The translations under genes and the position numbers were made by a program. A stretch of 15,696 nucleotides of DNA from Dehalococcoidia bacterium CG2_30_46_19 (GTDB lineage: Bacteria; Chloroflexota; Dehalococcoidia; GIF9; AB-539-J10): assembly GCA_001872925.1 (NCBI GenBank), contig MNYD01000062.1:1-15696 (forward strand), given 5' to 3'. Of the stretch, positions 1 through 6,152 are shown in pieces; the stretch's first letter is position 1; every line of letters starts with the position of its first letter. The notes beneath the pieces are model-generated. The model did no database searches, was not told where the DNA came from, and worked only from the letters and a program-made list of their open reading frames with translations.

Positions 1-275
1 CTTTCTTGCCCATCAAAGCCAAGGTCGAAGATACTGGCGTTGAAAAGGCGGCTTAATTTTCTTTGTATGTCTGGGGGTCTTGCTGCTTTTTCCAGTTCAT
101 CTGCTTGTTTTATCCATTCCCCTAAAGGGTAAATGACGATGCATTTATCTGCCCCCTTGGCCAGCTTGCCACCTCTTGAATCCTTTAATTGCTCCCTGAA
201 CTTTCTGGGCAGGGGCATCCTTCCCTTTTCGTCAACCTTATACCGATATGTACTGTAGAAGAGACTTTCTTTCAT
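1..275 (-). CDS. mraZ: MraZ transcriptional regulator, N-terminal 91 residues (gene runs off the left edge)
   Basis: MraZ is a DNA-binding AbrB-like repressor with two copies of a swapped-hairpin fold; in most bacteria it heads the division and cell-wall cluster and represses its own promoter. Here the reverse strand reads MKESLFYSTYRYKVDEKGRM from the start. The DEKGR motif at residues 15-19 is followed by PLPRKFREQL, matching the first MraZ repeat (usual form DEKGR-hydrophobic-x-P-x-KFR). Residues 45-52 read CIVIYPLGEW, the family's conserved strand. The second repeat begins near residue 85 (FDLGFDGQE) and is cut by the window edge; about 50 residues of the usual ~140 are missing. No Shine-Dalgarno precedes the ATG. 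The stop of the upstream 81-codon gene lies one base before it (TAA-C-ATG), so translational coupling is likely. MraZ-like operator boxes lie upstream of that gene. Identification is firm; what follows it cannot be seen. Confidence 0.93.
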   Translation of the reverse strand, partial: MKESLFYSTYRYKVDEKGRMPLPRKFREQLKDSRGGKLAKGADKCIVIYPLGEWIKQADELEKAARPPDIQRKLSRLFNASIFDLGFDGQE

Positions 276-276
276 G

Positions 277-522
277 TTAATTTAGCAGGTAATACCAAAC
301 AGTACCGGCATCGCTTATTTGCTTTTCGAGAATTCCATCATTTACTAGGGCTTGGATCTCTTTATCTAGCTCAAGTTTATCTCCTTCATGGTCATTTAAA
401 AGACATTCGGGGGTAAACTTCATTTTGGGATGCTTGGTGCAGAAAAGTCGGACTCTCTGTTCTATAAAAGTATAATTAGGTGGTTCCACAGGGTTGGATA
501 GCTTTACTTCAACCGCATTCAT
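277..522 (-). CDS. 81-residue protein of unknown function, co-transcribed with mraZ
   Basis: I do not recognise this family. It is probably a real gene. An AGGAGGAGG ribosome site lies five bases before the ATG, a consensus promoter lies upstream, and the stop is one base from the mraZ start. The protein is small, soluble and has no signal peptide or membrane segment. Residues 28-45 contain C-x2-H-x8-C-x4-H (CTKHPKMKFTPECLLNDH), which could bind a metal, though the spacing is not a textbook zinc finger. The last 32 residues (LELDKEIQALVNDGILEKQ and following) resemble the second helices and wing of a winged-helix fold: an amphipathic helix, a 'NDGILE' turn, then an aromatic strand (VWYYLL). 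A small DNA- or RNA-binding accessory regulator for the mraZ operon is a possible role, but that is inference from position and shape only. Confidence 0.72.
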   Translation of the reverse strand: MNAVEVKLSNPVEPPNYTFIEQRVRLFCTKHPKMKFTPECLLNDHEGDKLELDKEIQALVNDGILEKQISDAGTVWYYLLN

Positions 523-540
523 AATAGCCTCCTCCTAGCC

Positions 541-570
541 TATTCCACACAATCTCCCACAATTTCCCAC
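541..570 (-). promoter_or_regulatory. Candidate MraZ operator: three repeats with a 10-bp period
   Basis: Read on the minus strand, the sequence after the -10 box is GTGGGAAATT, GTGGGAGATT, GTGTGGAATA: two identical GTGGGA cores exactly ten bases apart and a third, degenerate copy at the same phase. MraZ in E. coli and Mycoplasma is known to bind direct TGGGN repeats separated by about five bases near its own promoter. The repeats here start about five bases after the -10 box, so they overlap or follow the transcription start, a position suited to repression. Binding is inferred from motif, phase and presence of mraZ in the same transcript. Confidence 0.8.
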
Positions 571-574
571 AATC

Positions 575-605
575 ATTATACATTTCCCCCCTATTACTTT
601 GTCAA
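575..605 (-). promoter_or_regulatory. Sigma-70-type promoter for the orf81-mraZ transcript
   Basis: The minus strand has TTGACA at 605-600 and TATAAT at 580-575. Both match consensus fully; the 19-base spacer is two bases longer than ideal. Transcription would start near 568-567, inside the first operator repeat, giving a leader of about 45 bases with the AGGAGGAGG site at its end. Confidence 0.8.
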
Positions 606-739
606 TACCTTTTTCATCTTTTTCGCTAATTTTTTGATTTTTGCAGGCAAGTTGTTGAAGTTGTTCTGGGAAAACACGACTCTTGAAAATAAAGAAATGG
701 TTCTGTTGACTGGATGTGTGATAAGATAAAACAGCGGAA

Positions 740-1444
740 ATGAGAATTGATATATTATGCCTTTTCCCGGAGATGTTTGTATCGCCGTTTGATTGTAGTA
801 TTATTAAGCGGGCTAGAGAGCGTGGATTGGTGGAAGTTGTAGTTCATAATATTCGGGACTACACACATGACAAACATCGCACCGTGGATGATTATGCCTA
901 TGGGGGTGGTCCAGGAATGGTGCTCAAACCCGAACCAATTTTTGAAGCAGTGGAATCAATAAAAAAACAGGTTGATTACGGTGGTTTGCCAATTATTTTA
1001 CTTACGCCTCAAGGTAGGCTTTTCACACAACAGGTTGCTAGGGAGTTAGCCTTACATCAGAATATAATGCTAGTTTGTGGTCATTATGAAGGTGTGGATG
1101 AAAGGGTGCGGGAACATCTGATTACCGATGAAATTAGCATTGGTGATTACGTACTCAGTGGCGGGGAATTAGCTGCTATGGTTGTTGTTGATGCTGTAGT
1201 TAGATTAATACCAGGAGTACTGGGATCACCGCTATCGTTTCACAGTGACTCTCATAGCAACGGACTTCTGGAATATCCTCAATATACGAGGCCCGAAGTA
1301 TATCGAAGTTGGTCGGTGCCTGCGGTTTTGCTTTCTGGAAACCATGGAGAGATTGCTCGATGGCGACGGCAGCAGGCTATCTTGCGAACTCTAAAGCGCC
1401 GTCCTGATCTTGCTAAACAAGCAAATTTATCTACTGAGGAGTAA
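740..1444 (+). CDS. trmD: tRNA (guanine37-N1)-methyltransferase TrmD
   Basis: TrmD uses AdoMet to methylate G37 next to the anticodon of tRNAs reading CNN-type codons, preventing +1 frameshifting; it acts as a cytosolic dimer. The 234 residues match usual length and start canonically (MRIDILCLFPEMF). The trefoil-knot AdoMet site is visible as GHYEGVDER (114-122) and VLSGGEL (138-144). The substrate-binding and catalytic loop is SDSHSNGLLEYPQYTRP, with D170 aligning to the catalytic aspartate of the family. rplS follows two bases after the stop, the common trmD-rplS order. In many bacteria rpsP and rimM come directly before trmD; here a divergent gene lies there, so trmD is the first gene of its operon. 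No convincing promoter was found: TTGACT at 706-711 is followed too closely by GATAAA/TAAAAC (725-732). The ribosome site is weak (AGCGGAA). Confidence 0.96.
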   Translation: MRIDILCLFPEMFVSPFDCSIIKRARERGLVEVVVHNIRDYTHDKHRTVDDYAYGGGPGMVLKPEPIFEAVESIKKQVDYGGLPIILLTPQGRLFTQQVARELALHQNIMLVCGHYEGVDERVREHLITDEISIGDYVLSGGELAAMVVVDAVVRLIPGVLGSPLSFHSDSHSNGLLEYPQYTRPEVYRSWSVPAVLLSGNHGEIARWRRQQAILRTLKRRPDLAKQANLSTEE

Positions 1445-1446
1445 AA

Positions 1447-1803
1447 ATGGATGTCAAATCGCTAGTTAAACCGGAAATAAACTCAAATATTCCTGAAATC
1501 TCTCCAGGTGATACGGTGAAAGTTAGATTAAGGGTGATAGACGCTGGTAAGGAGCGAGTTCAACAATTTCAGGGAGTAATAATCAAGCTGAGGAAAGGTG
1601 TTGATGGCGGCAATTTTACGGTGAGGCGAGTAAGTTATGGGGTTGGAGTAGAATGTACTTTTCCCTTGCAATCTCCGCTTATACAAAGTGTGGAGGTGCT
1701 CAAGCATGGTAAGGTGCGCCGCGCCAAGCTTTATTACATACGGAAACTTAGTGCTAAACAGGCTCGATTGGAAGAGAGGCAAGAGAAAATTCAAGCACCT
1801 TAA
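1447..1803 (+). CDS. rplS: Large ribosomal subunit protein L19
   Basis: L19 (bL19) sits at the interface of the two ribosomal subunits. The 118 residues fit the usual size. The SH3-like core PGDTVKVRLRVIDAGKERVQ, then FQGVIIKLRKG, and the C-terminal signature GKVRRAKLYYIRKL are all present. One small deviation is C in the VGVECTFPL stretch, where most L19 proteins carry R (VGVERTFPL). A GAGGAG ribosome site lies inside the end of trmD, about five bases before the ATG. The stop codon is immediately followed by the priA start (TAAATG), so the three genes form one tight operon. Confidence 0.97.
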   Translation: MDVKSLVKPEINSNIPEISPGDTVKVRLRVIDAGKERVQQFQGVIIKLRKGVDGGNFTVRRVSYGVGVECTFPLQSPLIQSVEVLKHGKVRRAKLYYIRKLSAKQARLEERQEKIQAP

Positions 1804-4212
1804 ATGAGCTATGCCCATGTAGCAGTTAACTGTCCAAGCTACTCTCCTTTTTGTTATGCCATTCCGGCTCATTTAAAAGTGGATGTGGGTCAGGCAATAT
1901 GGGTTCCTTTTGGTCCTCGAATTGTTCAAGGCGTTGTTGTGAGGTTGAGTGAGGCTCCTTCTGTTGATGTGGTTAAGGAGATAGTTGATGTTATTACTGG
2001 TTACCCTTTACTTTCTCCCACTCAAATCCAGCTTGCCCAATGGATAAGCAAGCATTATCTTTCCCCTTTATTTGATGCCATAGCTCTAATGCTGCCACCA
2101 GGCTTTGAATGCAAACTCGCCACTTACCTCTGTCTATCAGGTGATCAAGGTAGTTTACCATCGCTTACTCCAGACCAAGCTTATGTCTTTCACTTTGTGG
2201 AAGAGAAGGGAAGGGTAAGCCTCAAGGAATTGGAGCGAGAATTTGGCGTAAGTAAAGCCAGGCGAGTCACTGACGGGCTTGTTAATCTTGGTCTGGTAGT
2301 CAGGTTTTCAGAATTGCAAAAGGCGAGGGTAAAACCAAAGGTAATTCCTTATATTAAGCTCATTGCCAGTAAGGACAATATTGCGGCTGAAATAGCTCGG
2401 CTAAAAAAAACCAGAGCCTATAATCAGGTTGCATTGTTACAATTTCTGGCCGAGCATCCCGAGCCACTTCCCATCAGCGAAGTAAGGAAGCGAGTCAGTT
2501 GCTCGCTTAAAGCGGTCAGGGTTCTGGAATCCCGGCACTTGTTTTCTGTGGAATTGGTTAGTGTTAGGCGTGACCCATTGTCGCGTTTCGATATCAAGCC
2601 AATGTCACCGCCACTTCTTACCTCATCCCAGGAAGCTGCCTGGAGCGTAATAGAACATAACCGGAGCGAATCACCTGTTTTTCTCCTTTTCGGAGTTACC
2701 GGGAGTGGAAAGACAGAGATTTACCTGCGGGCTCTGGCTAAAGTCGTCGCTGAAGGCAAGCGTGGTATTTGCCTTATTCCTGAAATTGCCCTTACCGCAC
2801 AGACGGTAGAACGCTTTGCTAGCCGTTTCCCAGGTCGGGTAGCGGTGTTGCATAGTGCCCTTTCTTTAGGCGAGCAATTTGATGAATGGCAGCGAATAAG
2901 GGCGGGAGAATGCGATGTGGTTATTGGTCCTCGAAGCGCTCTATTTGCTCCTCAACCTAACCTTGGCCTTATCATTATTGATGAGGAGCACGAATGGACA
3001 TACAAGCAGGAAGATAAATCTCCTCGCTATCATGCTCGAGATGTAGCTATTAAATTGGCAGAATTGAGCGGTGCTACCGTTATCTTAGGCAGTGCCACCC
3101 CCGATGTTGATAGCTTTCACAGAGCACAGTTGGGACAATATCAACTAGTGGAACTGAAGGAAAGAATTACTCCTCATGGTTATTCACCACTTCCTGAAGT
3201 AAACATAGTGGACTTAAAGGAAGAACTTAAAGCAGGAAATACCAGCATGTTTAGCCGTTCTTTGCTAAGTGTGATGAAAGAAGCTTTGGTTCAAGGAGAA
3301 CAAATAATCCTTTTCCTTAACCGGCGTGGCACAGCTACTTTTGTCCGGTGCCGTCGTTGTGGGTTTGTTTTTCGCTGTCCACGTTGTTCAATAGCGCTTA
3401 CCTATCATTCGACGGAGAGAAAGTTAGTCTGCCATCGTTGCCACTATGCTTTGCCAGTTCCCCGAAATTGTCCAAATTGTTTAGAGTCTTGCCTCAGGTT
3501 TCTTGGCATCGGCACGCAGAGGGTGGAAGATGAAGTGAAGCGATTCTTCCCGCAGGCAACAGTGCTTCGTTGGGATAGGGATGTAATAACGAAGAAATAT
3601 GCGCATGAGGAACTATTAAGGACTTTTCGTGAGCGTAAGGCTGATATACTCATTGGCACACAGATGGTAGCCAAAGGGCTAGATTTGCCCTGGGTAACTC
3701 TGGCGGGAATAATCAACGCTGATACTGGACTTAACTTTCCTGATTTTCGTGCTGGTGAACGTACCTTCCAGCTTCTTTGTCAGGTAGCTGGTAGGGCTGG
3801 ACGTGGAGTTAAGGCGGGAAGGGTTATCGTTCAAACATATTCTCCAGAGAACTATGCTGTTCAAGCTGCAGCCAAACACGATTATGTGGGTTTCTATAAT
3901 CAAGAAATAAATTACCGGCAGCAATATAGCTATCCTCCTTTCAGTCGGTTCATTCGCCTTGTTTATACTTATACCAATGATAAGTTGTGTCAGAAAGAGG
4001 CGGAGAGGGTGAGTAGTTTACTCTTGGGGGAAAAACGGGAGAAAATGCCTGATTGGAACTTAATTGGTCCCATCCCTGCTTTTGCTTTCAGAGTTAGGGG
4101 GAGATATCGCTGGCAGATTATCATTCGTGGTTCTAATCCTGCTCAAGCTTTATTGAATATAGCCTTACCCCAAGGCTGGACTGTGGATGTTGACCCTGTG
4201 GGGATGGTCTAG
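1804..4212 (+). CDS. priA: Primosomal protein N', replication restart helicase PriA
   Basis: PriA is a 3'-to-5' superfamily 2 DNA helicase that recognises stalled forks and D-loops and reloads the replisome. The 802-residue length is normal. An N-terminal 3'BD-type region (about 1-110) and a winged-helix region precede the helicase core. Walker A is GVTGSGKT at 297-304, and Walker B is DEEH at 393-396, followed by the KQEDKSPRYHARDVA segment. The cysteine-rich insert binding two zinc ions runs from C516 to C559, with four CxxC pairs. Motifs V/VI are visible as IGTQMVAKGLD and QVAGRAGRG. All catalytic residues look intact. The start abuts the rplS stop and has no nearby ribosome site, suggesting translational coupling. 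Residual uncertainty is only about the exact start, since few PriA proteins have conserved first residues. Confidence 0.97.
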   Translation: MSYAHVAVNCPSYSPFCYAIPAHLKVDVGQAIWVPFGPRIVQGVVVRLSEAPSVDVVKEIVDVITGYPLLSPTQIQLAQWISKHYLSPLFDAIALMLPPGFECKLATYLCLSGDQGSLPSLTPDQAYVFHFVEEKGRVSLKELEREFGVSKARRVTDGLVNLGLVVRFSELQKARVKPKVIPYIKLIASKDNIAAEIARLKKTRAYNQVALLQFLAEHPEPLPISEVRKRVSCSLKAVRVLESRHLFSVELVSVRRDPLSRFDIKPMSPPLLTSSQEAAWSVIEHNRSESPVFLLFGVTGSGKTEIYLRALAKVVAEGKRGICLIPEIALTAQTVERFASRFPGRVAVLHSALSLGEQFDEWQRIRAGECDVVIGPRSALFAPQPNLGLIIIDEEHEWTYKQEDKSPRYHARDVAIKLAELSGATVILGSATPDVDSFHRAQLGQYQLVELKERITPHGYSPLPEVNIVDLKEELKAGNTSMFSRSLLSVMKEALVQGEQIILFLNRRGTATFVRCRRCGFVFRCPRCSIALTYHSTERKLVCHRCHYALPVPRNCPNCLESCLRFLGIGTQRVEDEVKRFFPQATVLRWDRDVITKKYAHEELLRTFRERKADILIGTQMVAKGLDLPWVTLAGIINADTGLNFPDFRAGERTFQLLCQVAGRAGRGVKAGRVIVQTYSPENYAVQAAAKHDYVGFYNQEINYRQQYSYPPFSRFIRLVYTYTNDKLCQKEAERVSSLLLGEKREKMPDWNLIGPIPAFAFRVRGRYRWQIIIRGSNPAQALLNIALPQGWTVDVDPVGMV

Positions 4213-4213
4213 C

Positions 4214-4242
4214 TTTACAGCGTAAGAAGGCCGGGCTATAAT
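4214..4242 (+). promoter_or_regulatory. Promoter directly before def, positioned for a leaderless mRNA
   Basis: TTTACA (4214-4219) and TATAAT (4237-4242) are separated by exactly 17 bases. The -10 box ends six bases before the def ATG (4249), so initiation at the usual distance would fall at about 4249, on the start codon itself. The bases between the -10 box and the ATG (TCAGGC) contain no Shine-Dalgarno. The motif is seen directly; the start site is inferred. Confidence 0.7.
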
Positions 4243-4248
4243 TCAGGC

Positions 4249-4734
4249 ATGGCAGTTTTAGAGATACGCACTTTGCCTGACCCGGTGTTGCGGCGGAAGG
4301 CGAAGAGGGTAACTACTATCGATGGCTCAATTCAGAAGTTAATCGATGACATGATTGATACTCTGCGGGCTGTCCATGGTGCAGGGTTAGCTGCTCCTCA
4401 AATAGGGGTGTCATTGCGCATAGCGGTCATCGGAATCCCTGAAAAGGAAGTCATTACTTTGATTAATCCTGAGATAGTAAGGAGGGAGGGTGTGCGGGTG
4501 GTTGAAGAAGGTTGTTTGAGCTATCCTGGTTATTATGGGGAGATTAAGCGCTCAGAAGTAGTCAAGGTGAAGGCGCAAAATAGGCAGGGTAAGCAGTTTC
4601 GGCTTAAAGGTGAAGAGCTTCTGGCACAGGCCTTAGAGCATGAGACAGACCATCTCAATGGCATTCTATATATCGACCATGTAGAAAGCCCCGACAAACT
4701 ATGGAAAGTAACTTCGCAAGATAGCGAGCCTTAG
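4249..4734 (+). CDS. def: Peptide deformylase
   Basis: Deformylase removes the formyl group from the N-terminal methionine of nascent proteins, using Fe(II) or a similar metal. All three signature motifs are intact: GAGLAAPQ at 44-51, EEGCLSYPG with the metal ligand C89, and HETDH at 131-135 with ligands H131 and H135 and catalytic E132. The length, 161 residues, is typical. The gene follows priA by 36 bases, but has its own promoter in that gap and no ribosome site, so it could be translated from a leaderless transcript as well as from priA read-through. The methionyl-tRNA formyltransferase gene fmt, frequently next to def, is not in the following 193 bases or elsewhere in this window. Confidence 0.97.
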   Translation: MAVLEIRTLPDPVLRRKAKRVTTIDGSIQKLIDDMIDTLRAVHGAGLAAPQIGVSLRIAVIGIPEKEVITLINPEIVRREGVRVVEEGCLSYPGYYGEIKRSEVVKVKAQNRQGKQFRLKGEELLAQALEHETDHLNGILYIDHVESPDKLWKVTSQDSEP

Positions 4735-4796
4735 AAATATCGAACCTGTAGCTTAATGCAATTGAATCCCTTTCCTGCCATTGCTCCTGACTATAC

Positions 4797-4826
4797 CTTA
4801 CAATTTACGCGGAACTCATTTATAAT
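4797..4826 (+). promoter_or_regulatory. Probable promoter of the acyl-CoA dehydrogenase-ligase unit
   Basis: A perfect TATAAT lies at 4821-4826. The best -35 match, CTTACA at 4797-4802 (four of six bases), is 18 bases upstream. The start site would fall near 4833, leaving a leader of about 95 bases. The rest of the 193-base gap after def holds no open frame and no intrinsic terminator that I can see, apart from the dyad described next. Confidence 0.55.
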
Positions 4827-4830
4827 ACTC

Positions 4831-4852
4831 TACTAGTCTTGGCAAGCTAGTA
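4831..4852 (+). repeat. 22-base dyad at the expected transcription start, possible operator
   Basis: TACTAG (4831-4836) and CTAGTA (4847-4852) flank CTTG-G-CAAG (4838-4846). Ten bases on each side are complementary, with one extra T at 4837. It begins four bases after the -10 box. There is no T-run, so it is not a terminator. It could be a repressor operator or an RNA stem at the very 5' end of the mRNA. Confidence 0.5.
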
Positions 4853-4927
4853 ATCCAGGATGTAATATCGTTGTTTTAGGATTTCGTTGATGTCGTTTTA
4901 TCTAGATTTTAACCACAGGAGGGAGAA

Positions 4928-6085
4928 GTGCAATACGAGTTAACTGAAGAGCAAAAAATGCTGAAGGCTGCGGTTAGGAAGTTAGCTGAGGAGCAAATTG
5001 CGCCAGGGGTGCATGAGAGGGATGAGAAGGAAGAATTTAGCTGGGAGATGGTGAGGCTTTTGCGGGATGGCGGCTACTTGGGCATAGACTTTCCCGCAGA
5101 GTATGGGGGAGGTGATGCTGGGATGCCGGCTGAAACTATTGTGATAGAAGAACTCTCTCGAGTGGATGCCTCAGTTGGACTTCTTGTCGCCGACCAGGCA
5201 CTTGGCGCATTGCCTATAATGTTGGCTGGTAACAAAGAAGTGAAGGATAGATTTCTTCCTAAGCTAAGCACCGGTGAGCATTTAGCTGCCTTTGCGCTTA
5301 CGGAGACATCAGGTGGTTCCGATGTGGCTGACTTTAATTGTCGGGCTGATAAAAAAGGGAATGGATATATTCTCAACGGCAATAAGATATTTATTACCAA
5401 TGGCAGTGTCGCTGAGGTAGTTACTGTTTATGTAATAACCGACCCTGAGAAAGGTGCTTCTAAAGGCGCCAGCGTATTAGCGGTTGCCAAGGGAACTCCC
5501 GGGTTCTCTGTGGGTAAACATGAAATGAAGATGGGTATCAGGAGTTCTGATACTGTGGAGCTTGTATTTGATGATTGTCATGTGCCTGTTGAAAATCTTG
5601 TGGGGGAAGAGGGGAGGGGATTTGCCATTTCTATGAAGACCCTGGATTTTGCCAGACCAGCAATAGCCGCCCAGGCCTTAGGCATAGCTCAGGGTGCCTT
5701 AGATTATTGTATAAATTATGCTAAGGAAAGAATTGTATTTGGCATGCCCATTATCCAGCATGAAGGGGTAGGATTTAAGCTGGCGGACATGTGCATATTT
5801 ACTGAAGCGGCAAGGCAGCTTTTGTACAAGACTTGTTCCATCCTGCAAGAATGCCCCAAAAATATGACCAGGCTAGCACCCGAGCAAATCAGGTATTCAT
5901 CAATGTGCAAGACCTTCGCCAGTGATGTGGCGATGAAGGTGACTACCGAGGCGGTACAGATTGTTGGTGGCTTTGGATACTGCCGTGATTATCCTCTGGA
6001 GCAACGTATGAGGGATGCCAAGATAACTCAAATATACGAAGGCACAAATGAGATACAAAGGCTAGTAATTTCGAGGACACTATGA
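4928..6085 (+). CDS. Acyl-CoA dehydrogenase (FAD-dependent)
   Basis: Members oxidise an acyl-CoA to the trans-2-enoyl-CoA, passing electrons to electron-transfer flavoprotein; this is the first oxidative step of beta-oxidation or branched-chain degradation. The 385 residues have the standard layout: an alpha-helical N-domain, a beta middle domain with FALTETSGGSD at 122-132 (flavin- and substrate-binding motif), and a helical C-domain ending in IYEGTNEIQRLVISRTL. E371 in that tail sits where the catalytic base of medium- and short-chain enzymes is found. GFGYCRDYPLEQRMRDAK, a typical FAD-binding segment, precedes it. The GTG start follows an AGGAGGGA ribosome site; no ATG lies nearby in frame. 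The next gene, an acyl-CoA ligase 67 bases downstream with no promoter visible between, points to free fatty or aromatic-chain acids as the source of substrate. Chain length specificity cannot be read from sequence by eye. Confidence 0.93.
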   Translation: MQYELTEEQKMLKAAVRKLAEEQIAPGVHERDEKEEFSWEMVRLLRDGGYLGIDFPAEYGGGDAGMPAETIVIEELSRVDASVGLLVADQALGALPIMLAGNKEVKDRFLPKLSTGEHLAAFALTETSGGSDVADFNCRADKKGNGYILNGNKIFITNGSVAEVVTVYVITDPEKGASKGASVLAVAKGTPGFSVGKHEMKMGIRSSDTVELVFDDCHVPVENLVGEEGRGFAISMKTLDFARPAIAAQALGIAQGALDYCINYAKERIVFGMPIIQHEGVGFKLADMCIFTEAARQLLYKTCSILQECPKNMTRLAPEQIRYSSMCKTFASDVAMKVTTEAVQIVGGFGYCRDYPLEQRMRDAKITQIYEGTNEIQRLVISRTL

Positions 6086-6152
6086 TAAGATAAACAGCAA
6101 AATAGCGATATTAGCGACCAGGTAGAAAATAAATTAAAAGGGGAGGTTTACA

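Noticed and set aside
189..416. 75-codon plus-strand frame at the left end
   Set aside because: It is a shadow of mraZ and the 81-codon gene, which have motif, promoter and ribosome-site support on the other strand.
600..650. T-rich stretch as an intrinsic terminator
   Set aside because: No GC-rich hairpin precedes the T-runs, and the segment contains the -35 region of the mraZ promoter.
719..736. TGATAAGATAAA followed by CAGC, seen both before trmD and just after the dehydrogenase gene (about 6083-6099)
   Set aside because: Twelve identical bases plus an indel-shifted CAGC are within chance expectation for AT-rich sequence in a window this size, and the two contexts share no function.
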